NCBI GenBank assembly: GCA_902592375.1
Contig: CACJEG010000006.1
Location: forward strand, 1 to 51,505
DNA length: 51,505 bases
Direction of reading: 5' to 3'
Source of the DNA: an uncultured Pelagibacteraceae bacterium
Lineage (GTDB): Bacteria; Pseudomonadota; Alphaproteobacteria; Pelagibacterales; Pelagibacteraceae
The notes under the pieces are model-generated. The model was not told the origin of the DNA. It saw nothing but the letters and a program-made list of their open reading frames with translations, and ran no database searches. Position 1 is the stretch's first letter; each line of letters begins with the position of its first letter. Positions 18,217 to 26,180 of this stretch are shown here, piece after piece. The position numbers and the translations under genes were made by a program.

Positions 18217-19258
18217 CTTTAATTGAATTTAACAAATCATCAACATCGCTATCTTTAGTATTCCAAGCAGCAACCAATCTCACCGCTTTACCATCTAATT
18301 CTTCTTCATTCATTTTGTAACCTTCAGAGTTTAGATGTTCTATTTTTTCTCTTGGAAATTTTGCAAACACTTCGTTTGCTTCCGTTGGATAAGCAATTTC
18401 AATATCATTATGCTTACTTAGACCATCACTTAATTTTTTACCCATGGCATTAGCGTGTTTTGCATTTCTCAACCAAACATCATTTGAAATGTATGCATCG
18501 AGTTGAGCAGAAACAAAACGCATTTTTGATAATAAGTGCCCCGCTCTTTTCATTAAAAAAGCAATATCCCCTACTAATTCTTTCTTAAAAAATATAATTG
18601 CTTCAGCTGCTAGACATCCATTTTTAGTTGCTCCAAATGACAATACATCAACCCCTGATTTCCATGTCATTTCAGCAGGAGTTACATCTAAAGAAACCAG
18701 TGCATTAGCAAATCTAGCACCATCCATATGTAAATTTAGATTATGTTTATGAGTAACTTCTGCAATTTTTTTAATTTCATCTAATTGATAAACTTCACCT
18801 GTTTCACAAACTTGAGTGATACTAACTGATGAAGGCTGGGTATGATGAACAATTCCTTTTCCTCCAATAGATTGGTGTAATTCTTCTGCAGTTATTTTAC
18901 CCATTACCCCAGTTAAAGGGATTAATTTTCCACCCCCTGTATAAAATTCAGGTGCACCGCATTCATCAGTATTGATATGAGACATCTTATGACAATAAAT
19001 GTTTCCATAAGAAGGTGTCATTGTAGATAATGCTAAAGCATTAGCTGCAGTACCTGAGGCAGTAGGAAAAACAATTACTTCTTTTTCAAAAATTTCTGAA
19101 AACTTATCTTGTAACTCCGTTGATAAAGGATCGTTTCCATAAGGAGTGCTATCTCCTTCATTGGCTTTTATGATTGCCTCTAATACTTCAGGACAAGCAC
19201 CAGCAACATTATCAGAAGCGAATTTAACTCGCTCTCTTTTTATTTTAATTTTTGCCAT
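18209..19258 (-). CDS. ltaE: Low-specificity threonine aldolase
   Basis: This PLP enzyme splits threonine or allo-threonine into glycine and acetaldehyde. The 349-residue protein has the family layout: FASDNVAGACPEVLEAI near the start, FPTASGTAANALAL, the PLP-binding Asp179 in HMDGARFANA, and the Schiff-base Lys212 in SFGATKNG. It is the last gene of a four-gene minus-strand operon (permease, creatinase, amidinotransferase, aldolase; gaps of 1, 5 and 2 bp), which points to glycine supply. Confidence 0.9.
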   Translation of the reverse strand: MAKIKIKRERVKFASDNVAGACPEVLEAIIKANEGDSTPYGNDPLSTELQDKFSEIFEKEVIVFPTASGTAANALALSTMTPSYGNIYCHKMSHINTDECGAPEFYTGGGKLIPLTGVMGKITAEELHQSIGGKGIVHHTQPSSVSITQVCETGEVYQLDEIKKIAEVTHKHNLNLHMDGARFANALVSLDVTPAEMTWKSGVDVLSFGATKNGCLAAEAIIFFKKELVGDIAFLMKRAGHLLSKMRFVSAQLDAYISNDVWLRNAKHANAMGKKLSDGLSKHNDIEIAYPTEANEVFAKFPREKIEHLNSEGYKMNEEELDGKAVRLVAAWNTKDSDVDDLLNSIKAN

Positions 19259-19260
19259 AA

Positions 19261-20376
19261 TTATTGTTTTGGAAAGTAATCTTTAAGTTCACCCTCTCGG
19301 TAAACATCTGCAGTACAACAATGTAAACCTCCACCAAAAGCGTAGGCATCTCTAAGTTCTACCGGTATAACTTCCATTCCTAATTTATCTAATTGTTCAG
19401 CTTGATATTTTTCACTTTTTTCGACACATACAGTTTTAGGATCCAAAACTAAAACATTCATTGATAGCCAAGTTGATGAATAACATAATGGTGGTGGCTC
19501 GTTATGTGCTGGCTGTGCGCTGTCTACGATTTCCCAACCATTGTCTTCAAATAATTTTCTTTGTTCCTTAGGAAGTCTTCTTTGTGGGTTATTGATAATT
19601 AAACCCTCTTTAATTGGGGTAAAAGTTGCATCAATGTGAATTGGATAAGGATCACCTGGAAAATTTACTGCATGAACTCTATGATCTTTATAATGTCTCT
19701 TTAGCCAATCAATTCCTTTTAAATTTGTTGTAAAACCATGTTGAACTACTAAATCTTTACCAAATCTTAATACGTCTGCTGCATCAAATAGCGGTTCTTC
19801 TTCAGTGGTTACAAAATATTTTTTTTCAGTCCACTCTAATCTTTTTTGAACACCAATTTTATCTGATAAATAATCCTTTCTATAATCTGCATCAGTTAAT
19901 CTTGGTTTTGGAGCAGACTCGTGTCTCATGTTTGGATCTTGATTGTAATAATCTTTTAGAAGTGGTCGGTAACATAAATATTCAAACCAACGACATCTAT
20001 AGCTCATTGTAGCTTCTAAAATTTCGTTTCCTACTGTTAACAAAACATCTCTTGGAGGCATACAGCCAAACATTGTTTCAGCTTCCCAATCTGGTGTTGA
20101 TGTTTTTTGATTAAAATCTATTGGCGTTGGTCGATCAACTTTAATGCCTCTTTTTTCAAGCATGTTTGAAAAGTTGTCTAATAATTCATTTGCTTTATCT
20201 ACAGTGTCTTTGGTTCTTGGACCAAACTGACCTCGCATATCACTGTCTTCTGGAACTTTTGCATCTAATGCTGGTTCTGGTGCAGGAATACAAGTACCGT
20301 CTGCTCTACCAACAATTACATGTTTTAATGGATCCCACTCATTCCAACTATTAACAATAGTTTTATTCTCACTCAT
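19261..20376 (-). CDS. Glycine amidinotransferase (AGAT-like)
   Basis: AGAT enzymes reversibly move the amidino group between arginine and glycine, giving guanidinoacetate and ornithine. The 371-residue protein matches the vertebrate enzyme well from memory. It has FDAADVLRFGKDL (Asp198, equivalent of human Asp254), HIDATF with His247 (His303) and GGGLHCCTADVYR with the nucleophile Cys353 (Cys407). The spacing between the three fits. A related inosamine amidinotransferase cannot be excluded. It sits 5 bp after creatinase and 2 bp before ltaE, so in this operon it may run towards glycine plus arginine. Confidence 0.88.
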   Translation of the reverse strand: MSENKTIVNSWNEWDPLKHVIVGRADGTCIPAPEPALDAKVPEDSDMRGQFGPRTKDTVDKANELLDNFSNMLEKRGIKVDRPTPIDFNQKTSTPDWEAETMFGCMPPRDVLLTVGNEILEATMSYRCRWFEYLCYRPLLKDYYNQDPNMRHESAPKPRLTDADYRKDYLSDKIGVQKRLEWTEKKYFVTTEEEPLFDAADVLRFGKDLVVQHGFTTNLKGIDWLKRHYKDHRVHAVNFPGDPYPIHIDATFTPIKEGLIINNPQRRLPKEQRKLFEDNGWEIVDSAQPAHNEPPPLCYSSTWLSMNVLVLDPKTVCVEKSEKYQAEQLDKLGMEVIPVELRDAYAFGGGLHCCTADVYREGELKDYFPKQ

Positions 20377-20381
20377 AAAGA

Positions 20382-21599
20382 TTAGTTTTTTATAATATTA
20401 TGCTCTGGGCCGAAAGGAAATTTTGTAATATTTTCTGCTCCATCTTTGCCGATCACCAAAATATCATGTTCTCTGTATCCACCTGCGCCAGGATTGCCTT
20501 CTGGGATCATTATCATTGGCTCCATCGACACGACCATATTTTCTTTAAGAACAGTATCAATATCTTCTCTTAATTCTAAACCAGCTTCTCTTCCATAAAA
20601 GTGTGAAAGCATACCAAATGAATGTCCGTAACCAAAAGTTCGGTACTGAAGGTAACCAAGTTCAGCAAACAATTCATTTAACTCATGACAAATATCTGAA
20701 CATTTAACACCTGGTTTAATCAATTCTAATCCACGTTTGTGAACTTTAACATTTGCTTCCCAAGCTTTAAGAGAGGCATCATCTGCATGATCCAAAAACA
20801 AAGTTCGCTCTAGTGCAGTGTAGTAGCCTGAGATCATAGGAAAAGTATTTAAAGATAAAATATCTCCTTTAACTAATTTTCTATTAGTTTTTGGATTGTG
20901 AGCTCCATCTGTATTGATACCCGATTGAAACCATACCCAAGTATCCATGTACTCTGCGCCTGGATAACTTTTAACAATCTCTCTTTCCATTCTATCTCTT
21001 GCTGCTATTGCTACTTCGATCTCCGTATTATTTTCTCTAATATTTTTAACTATTTCTTCACCACCAATGTCTGCAATTCTTGCGCCATTTCTAATGATCT
21101 CTATTTCTTCGTTTGATTTAATCATTCTAAGTTTCATTAGATCCTTTGAAACATCACTAAACACAGAGAAAGTAAAAATAGACCCTATTTTTTCTCGCAT
21201 ATCTAACGTGACATGATCATTTTCAATTCCAATATTTTTTGGAGGTTCATCTCTTCCTATAATTGAAACAATGGCTCTTAAAAAATTATCCCTTTTCCAA
21301 TCAGTGTAAATAACGTTATCACAATGAGATCTACGCCATGGTTGACTTGCATCAATGTTAGCTGAAATTGTTGAGATTTTATTTTGAGTGATCACACATC
21401 CGTATGGTCTACCAAATGAGCAATAAATAAATCCGGTGTAATATGCAACGTTATGCATAGATGTTAAGATAACCATATCGAGACCATTTTGGTCCATCAC
21501 TGATCTAAGTTTACTTACTCGATCGTTATATTCTTTATCGGTAAATGGTAATTTTACTTTTTCACCGTTTTTAAGTTCAAAAAAATCTGGTCGTTCCAT
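20382..21599 (-). CDS. Creatinase (creatine amidinohydrolase), M24 fold
   Basis: Creatinase hydrolyses creatine to sarcosine and urea. The 405-residue protein has the pita-bread M24 fold without the metal ligands of the aminopeptidases. From memory of the Pseudomonas putida enzyme, the active-site residues are all kept with an offset of about 2: Phe62 and Arg64 (SFGRPY), His234 (DGAHNP), Tyr260, Glu264 (ALERTL), His326, Arg337 (YGREAG), Glu360 (SMEP) and His378. Segments such as WFQSGINTDGAHNP and RTFGYGHSFG are nearly identical. Guanidinoacetate as substrate remains possible. It starts 1 bp after the permease gene ends. Confidence 0.9.
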   Translation of the reverse strand: MERPDFFELKNGEKVKLPFTDKEYNDRVSKLRSVMDQNGLDMVILTSMHNVAYYTGFIYCSFGRPYGCVITQNKISTISANIDASQPWRRSHCDNVIYTDWKRDNFLRAIVSIIGRDEPPKNIGIENDHVTLDMREKIGSIFTFSVFSDVSKDLMKLRMIKSNEEIEIIRNGARIADIGGEEIVKNIRENNTEIEVAIAARDRMEREIVKSYPGAEYMDTWVWFQSGINTDGAHNPKTNRKLVKGDILSLNTFPMISGYYTALERTLFLDHADDASLKAWEANVKVHKRGLELIKPGVKCSDICHELNELFAELGYLQYRTFGYGHSFGMLSHFYGREAGLELREDIDTVLKENMVVSMEPMIMIPEGNPGAGGYREHDILVIGKDGAENITKFPFGPEHNIIKN

Positions 21600-21600
21600 A

Positions 21601-22506
21601 TTAATTTAATGCTATATATCTTTTGTTCCATCTCATTATTAAACTGTAATAAAATATAGATACAAAAAGAAAAAAACCACCGATTATAGTATTTGTGGAT
21701 GGAACTTCATTAATTCCAAATAATGGCAACCAAACCCAAAAAATTCCACCTATAACTTCAGTTAAAGATAATAGAGTCAATTCTGCTGCTGGTATCGCTT
21801 TAGATCCAATTGAATATAAAATTAAACCAAAACAAACTAGTGTCCCATGCAAAGAAAACAAAGCTCCGTTATAGCTAGATGAAAAGAAAACTAAGCCTTT
21901 TGATAAAATCATAATTGTTGCAAACACAAAACAAAAGAAACCTGCAAAAGCTACAGTTGTGAATTTTGGTGTTTCTTTTCTCCATCTTAGAGTTACAGAA
22001 AAAACTGAGAAACCAATTGAAGAAGTTAAACCAAATACGAAACCAATTAATGATTTTTCACCTGTGTTTCCAAATGCCATAATAATGATACCAACTGTTG
22101 CAATTATTATTGATATCCACACATTAAAAGAAATTTTTTCTCTTAAAAATAAAAATGCTAATAATGCTGTAAAAAAAGGCATTGCTGCTAAACAAAGCAA
22201 AGTAACTGCTGCACTAGTATTTGTAATTGAATAAATGAATGTAATCATAGCGATCCCCAATCCAGATCCACCGATTACTCCAGATAAACCTATTTTATAA
22301 TAGTTTTTATAAAAATTTTTTCCTTCCTCGAAAAATAAATAAAGATTTAATAGGATGAAAATTGTTAAACCTCTACCAAAAATGTACTGCCAAGGTACCA
22401 ATTGAGGATTATCCATGTATCGAACTACTAATGGGCCAAACGACCACAAGAGACCAGCAAAAAGTACAACAGGAATAGCAATTCTTGGATTTCTCAACTC
22501 TAACAT
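21601..22506 (-). CDS. EamA/DMT-family permease of the creatinase operon
   Basis: This is a 301-residue inner-membrane protein with ten helices in two EamA repeats. The first ends near FLFLREKISFNVWISIIIA, the second near IPAAELTLLSLTEVIGGIFW. It is the first gene of the creatinase-amidinotransferase-aldolase operon, 49 bp after moeA. By position it could move creatine, guanidinoacetate or a product such as urea or glycine. EamA proteins are mostly exporters, so import is not a given. Only a weak promoter-like pair (TTGTAG, 17 bp, TAGATT) is visible in the gap. Confidence 0.85.
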   Translation of the reverse strand: MLELRNPRIAIPVVLFAGLLWSFGPLVVRYMDNPQLVPWQYIFGRGLTIFILLNLYLFFEEGKNFYKNYYKIGLSGVIGGSGLGIAMITFIYSITNTSAAVTLLCLAAMPFFTALLAFLFLREKISFNVWISIIIATVGIIIMAFGNTGEKSLIGFVFGLTSSIGFSVFSVTLRWRKETPKFTTVAFAGFFCFVFATIMILSKGLVFFSSSYNGALFSLHGTLVCFGLILYSIGSKAIPAAELTLLSLTEVIGGIFWVWLPLFGINEVPSTNTIIGGFFLFVSIFYYSLIMRWNKRYIALN

Positions 22507-22555
22507 ATTCGGAAATCTAATTGTAAATAGAATTTTCTACAACAAAAATACGTTT

Positions 22556-23800
22556 CTAAACTAAATTTTGATTTGAAAGATTGGGGAAAAAACAATCAAC
22601 GATATCCCCTTTTTTAAATTTTGATTTACCTGCTGGTAACAAAACCCAAATATTTGATTTTACAAATGATTTAATTCTAAAAGACTCTTGACCTTTTAAA
22701 ATTTCAACATTTAGTTTTCCATTTTTAGTTGTGCTTAATTGGCTCTTTACGAATCTTGTGAAATTCTTTTTTTTATCAAAACCGTTCGTTAAAATAGCTT
22801 TAATTGATTTTTCTTCTGATAATCCTAAGGCATTTAAAATATATGGAATTACAAAAAATCTAAAACATGCAGCTGAAGAAATTGGATTTCCAGGGAGTCC
22901 GAATATTGCCTTTTCTTTCCCTTTAATTTTTGCAAACATTATTGGTTTTCCTGGCCTTATTGCAGCACTTTTAAAGTAGCTTGATAACTTAAATTTTTTA
23001 ACAACATCAGGTATAAAATCAAACTTGCCTGCAGACACTGCACCTGAAGTAATAATAATATCATCTTTAGATTTAATTAATTTATTTATTTTTTGTTTAA
23101 AAATATTTTGGTGATTATCTCTTAAAATACTTCCACTTTTAAAATTAAATAAAAAATTTTGATTTAAGTTTTTAATATAATGTGTGTTAGAATTTCTTAC
23201 CATCCAATTTGGAATATTATCTTTGTCAGATATTTCATTTCCAGTTGAAAAAAATAATATATTAATCTTTTTTTTTACTTTAATTTGTTTAATACCTAAA
23301 CTTTTAAAAGCTAAAATATGGTTTGGTTGAACAATTGTATTTTTTTTTATTACAACCTCCCCTTTTTTATAATCTGAACCTGCAAACCTAACGTGATCAA
23401 ATTTTTTTATTTTCTGGTCGATTAAAATATATTTTTTATTAGGAGCAAAAATTATTTGTTCTATAGGAATAATTGTATCAAAACCCTTTGGTATAATTCC
23501 TCCAGTCATTATTTCGGCAGTATCAAATTTTTTTATCTTTTTTTTAAATGGTTTCATTCCTGCAGCAATTGAACCAATAATTTTAAATTTTTTTGGGAAT
23601 TTTTTTTTTAATTCATTAGTATCTTTTGAATTAATTGCATAACCATCAAACGCAGCATTATTCCCTGCTGGATAATTTATTTTAGAATAAATATTGGTGG
23701 AAACTACTCTATTTAAGGAATTTATACTCTTTATAGTTTCGTCTTTAATTTTAATTTTGGCTTTTTTTAAAATTGTTTTTGATTTTTCGTAACTAATCAT
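22556..23800 (-). CDS. moeA: Molybdopterin molybdotransferase
   Basis: MoeA inserts molybdate into adenylated molybdopterin. The 414-residue protein has the family order: NAAFDGYAINSKD near residue 48, the lid region with TGGIIPKGFDTIIPIEQ, STGNEISD, then SGAVSAGKFDFIPDV and GLPGNPISSAACF. The C-terminal beta domain ends the protein. It overlaps mobA by 8 bp on the same strand. The nearby formate dehydrogenase needs the bis-MGD cofactor that MoeA and MobA help make. Confidence 0.93.
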   Translation of the reverse strand: MISYEKSKTILKKAKIKIKDETIKSINSLNRVVSTNIYSKINYPAGNNAAFDGYAINSKDTNELKKKFPKKFKIIGSIAAGMKPFKKKIKKFDTAEIMTGGIIPKGFDTIIPIEQIIFAPNKKYILIDQKIKKFDHVRFAGSDYKKGEVVIKKNTIVQPNHILAFKSLGIKQIKVKKKINILFFSTGNEISDKDNIPNWMVRNSNTHYIKNLNQNFLFNFKSGSILRDNHQNIFKQKINKLIKSKDDIIITSGAVSAGKFDFIPDVVKKFKLSSYFKSAAIRPGKPIMFAKIKGKEKAIFGLPGNPISSAACFRFFVIPYILNALGLSEEKSIKAILTNGFDKKKNFTRFVKSQLSTTKNGKLNVEILKGQESFRIKSFVKSNIWVLLPAGKSKFKKGDIVDCFFPNLSNQNLV

Positions 23801-24401
23801 TTTTGAATATTTCTTCAGCTTTTTTTAAATCTTCTTTTGTATTTATATTAAAGAAAGGATCATTATTTGAAAACTCCATATTAATTATTTTTACCCCAGT
23901 ATTATTAGCCCACAACTCTACTTTTCTTTCTCCATTTTTTAGATCCTTCTCTAACTTATCTAATAAATTAATCGACCATAAGCCAAATATATTGTGTCGT
24001 GTGTTGTTTGACTTAATAAAAAATAAATCACTTTCATTGAAATTAATATTGTGAATAAAATCTTTAAGTATTTGTCTTTTAAAAAAAGGTGTATCTACAG
24101 GGAAAGTTGCTATCCATTTGTAGTCTTTTTGATTTTCTTTTATCCATTTCATAGCTGATAAAACTCCACCTAACGGACCAAGACCTTTTTCATAATCCTC
24201 GATCATTGAAATTTTTTCTGAGTTATGAAAACTAATTTTATTATTTGATACTATTAAGAGTTCTTTGAATTCATCAATAATTTCAGTCAACATGTGATCA
24301 ATTAACAATTTACCAGCTAACTTTACTTGGGATTTATCTTCTCCAAACCTTTGTGACTTACCGCCTGCTAGCACAGTGCCTAAAATATTGTTATGATCCA
24401 T
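23793..24401 (-). CDS. mobA: Molybdenum cofactor guanylyltransferase
   Basis: MobA attaches GMP to Mo-molybdopterin to form the guanine dinucleotide cofactor. The 202-residue protein shows the nucleotidyltransferase start GTVLAGGKSQRFGEDKSQV, the middle YEKGLGPLGGVLSAM and the metal-binding FPVDTPFF. It is a short but complete MobA. It is first in the mobA-moeA pair and divergent from the NifU-like gene across 42 bp. A bis-MGD formate dehydrogenase about 3 kb away is the obvious client. Confidence 0.92.
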   Translation of the reverse strand: MDHNNILGTVLAGGKSQRFGEDKSQVKLAGKLLIDHMLTEIIDEFKELLIVSNNKISFHNSEKISMIEDYEKGLGPLGGVLSAMKWIKENQKDYKWIATFPVDTPFFKRQILKDFIHNINFNESDLFFIKSNNTRHNIFGLWSINLLDKLEKDLKNGERKVELWANNTGVKIINMEFSNNDPFFNINTKEDLKKAEEIFKND

Positions 24402-24443
24402 CTATAAAATATAAAACATTCAAAGTTGAATTAAAGAAATTAA

Positions 24444-24842
24444 ATGGATTTAAGAATTTTAGAAATAGCAGCCCATACTGAAAATAATAAAGTTGTTGAA
24501 AACTATACTCATAAGTCAAAACATAAAAATCCATTATGTGGTGATGAGATGGAAATAAGCTTAATTGTTAAAGAAGATGTTGTAAAAGATATGGGTTATC
24601 AGTGCAAATCGTGTGTTTATTGTCAGGCATCAGTCAGTCTATTATCCAGAAAAATTAAGGAAAAAAAAGTTGATGATGTTAAAAAATTTATAAAAGTTGG
24701 TGAGCAACTTTTTGAGGATGCGAAAGTAAGTATGGAAAAACACTGGAAAGACTTTAAAGAAATTTTAGATAAAAAAAATCTTTCAAGGAAAGAATGTTTG
24801 CTTTTACCTTTAAGAACTATTGCGAAAGCATTAAAAATATAA
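24444..24842 (+). CDS. NifU/IscU-like iron-sulfur scaffold protein
   Basis: This 132-residue protein resembles the NifU N-terminal/SufU scaffold domain. It has the first cluster ligand in NPLCGDE (Cys32, Asp34), a Cys-rich second motif YQCKSCVYCQASVSLLS (Cys54, 57 and 60) and the third Cys in SRKECLLLPL. The extra cysteines in the second motif are not usual for IscU. It opens a plus-strand run with the HPP gene, fdhD and the formate dehydrogenase subunits, so it may help build the many Fe-S clusters of that enzyme. Housekeeping SUF genes are not in this window. Confidence 0.8.
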   Translation: MDLRILEIAAHTENNKVVENYTHKSKHKNPLCGDEMEISLIVKEDVVKDMGYQCKSCVYCQASVSLLSRKIKEKKVDDVKKFIKVGEQLFEDAKVSMEKHWKDFKEILDKKNLSRKECLLLPLRTIAKALKI

Positions 24843-25319
24843 ATGATCAAAATTACAAAACCCTTATTGCAAAAAGCATTAATTGCAGGTTTTTTTTCTG
24901 CATTTACAATTGGTGTATTAACAGTCCTTACTTATAAAAGTACACTCGGATATTTTATTGCAGCCTCTTTTGGTTCTTCAATGGTTTTACTATTTGGTTT
25001 TCCTGAAAGTCCATTTGCACAACCAAAAAATGTTTTTTTTGGACATTTGGTAACTGCTTTAGTAGGAGTAATCTTTGTAAACTTTATTCCACTTCCGATT
25101 TATATCAGTATTGCAATCGCTGTTGGAGCTGGAGTTTTTTTAATGATTTTATTTAATATTGTCCATCCACCTGCTGGTGGAAATCCAATTATAGTTATTA
25201 TTGGAAGTGCCTCTTATGATTATTTAATTAATCCAATAATTTTTGGTTGTATAATTATATTGTTACTAGCAATCATAATTAACAAATATTTATTAAAAAA
25301 GAACTATCCATTAAAATAG
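24843..25319 (+). CDS. HPP-family membrane protein
   Basis: This is a 158-residue protein with four hydrophobic segments and the signature NIVHPPAGGNP (His-Pro-Pro at 108-110), plus FGFPESPFAQPKNVFFGHL. HPP proteins are small integral membrane proteins; some plant and cyanobacterial members have been linked to nitrite transport, as I recall. Here it starts directly after the NifU-like gene and ends 3 bp before fdhD. Its place in a formate dehydrogenase operon suggests anion movement, perhaps formate or an oxyanion, which is an inference only. Confidence 0.82.
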   Translation: MIKITKPLLQKALIAGFFSAFTIGVLTVLTYKSTLGYFIAASFGSSMVLLFGFPESPFAQPKNVFFGHLVTALVGVIFVNFIPLPIYISIAIAVGAGVFLMILFNIVHPPAGGNPIIVIIGSASYDYLINPIIFGCIIILLLAIIINKYLLKKNYPLK

Positions 25320-25322
25320 TTT

Positions 25323-26162
25323 ATGAATTCAAAATACAAAGTTTTAAAATACTCGTCTAATAAGTTTGAAAATATAGATGATTTAATTTCAATTGAAGAA
25401 CCATTGGAGATTTCATTAAAGTATAAAGAAACAGACAAATGGATAAATCAAAGTTTATCTATAACCATGAGAACTCCTGGCGATGATGAGGATCTTGTAA
25501 GAGGGTTTTTATATAATGAACAAATTATAACAAATATTAGTGATATTGATTCAATAGAAAGTTATGGAGATAAAGTTGGTCAATACAATATTCAAAATAA
25601 AATTTTAGCAACTTTAAATAATTCTAAAAATATAAATATTGCAAAAATAAAAAGAGACTTTTTAACTAATTCCTCATGTGGTGTGTGTGGAAAATCTTCT
25701 CTTGATGCTCTGGAAATAATTAAAAAAAATAAAACAAATTCATCAGAACCCAAAATCAAAAAAGAGGTAATTGTTAAATCACCAGATATATTGAGAGAAG
25801 GCCAATCAGAATTCAGTAAAACAGGTGGAATTCATGCAAGTGGTCTTTTTAATATTAATGGAGAATTAGTTGCCGTCAGAGAGGATGTAGGAAGACATAA
25901 TGCTCTTGATAAACTTATTGGTTGTGCATTAAAGAACAATCAAATTGATCCGAAAAACCAATTTATAACATGCTCAGGTAGACTAAATTTTGAATTGGTT
26001 CAAAAGGTTTTGATGACAGATATAGGCATAATGATAGGCGTTGGTGCGCCAACTAGTCTTGCTATCGATTTAGCGAATAAATTTGACATTACCCTTGTTG
26101 GTTTCGTAAAGAGGGACAGTTTTAATATTTACACAAATAACAAAAAAGTTATTGTGGGCTAA
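25323..26162 (+). CDS. fdhD: Formate dehydrogenase accessory sulfurtransferase
   Basis: FdhD passes sulfur from a cysteine desulfurase to the molybdenum cofactor of formate dehydrogenase. The 279-residue protein has the sulfur-carrying motif SSCGVCGKSS (Cys119 and Cys122), then FSKTGGIHASGLF and VREDVGRHNALDKLIG, both hallmark segments. SGRLNFELVQKV follows. It lies just before the formate dehydrogenase structural genes, supporting its role. Confidence 0.94.
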   Translation: MNSKYKVLKYSSNKFENIDDLISIEEPLEISLKYKETDKWINQSLSITMRTPGDDEDLVRGFLYNEQIITNISDIDSIESYGDKVGQYNIQNKILATLNNSKNINIAKIKRDFLTNSSCGVCGKSSLDALEIIKKNKTNSSEPKIKKEVIVKSPDILREGQSEFSKTGGIHASGLFNINGELVAVREDVGRHNALDKLIGCALKNNQIDPKNQFITCSGRLNFELVQKVLMTDIGIMIGVGAPTSLAIDLANKFDITLVGFVKRDSFNIYTNNKKVIVG

Positions 26163-26180
26163 ATTAATAAAAGGGTATTT

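Noticed and set aside
20382..21599. Xaa-Pro aminopeptidase as the name for the M24 protein
   Set aside because: The metal ligands of the aminopeptidases are not present in the usual form, while the creatinase substrate-binding residues are all conserved.
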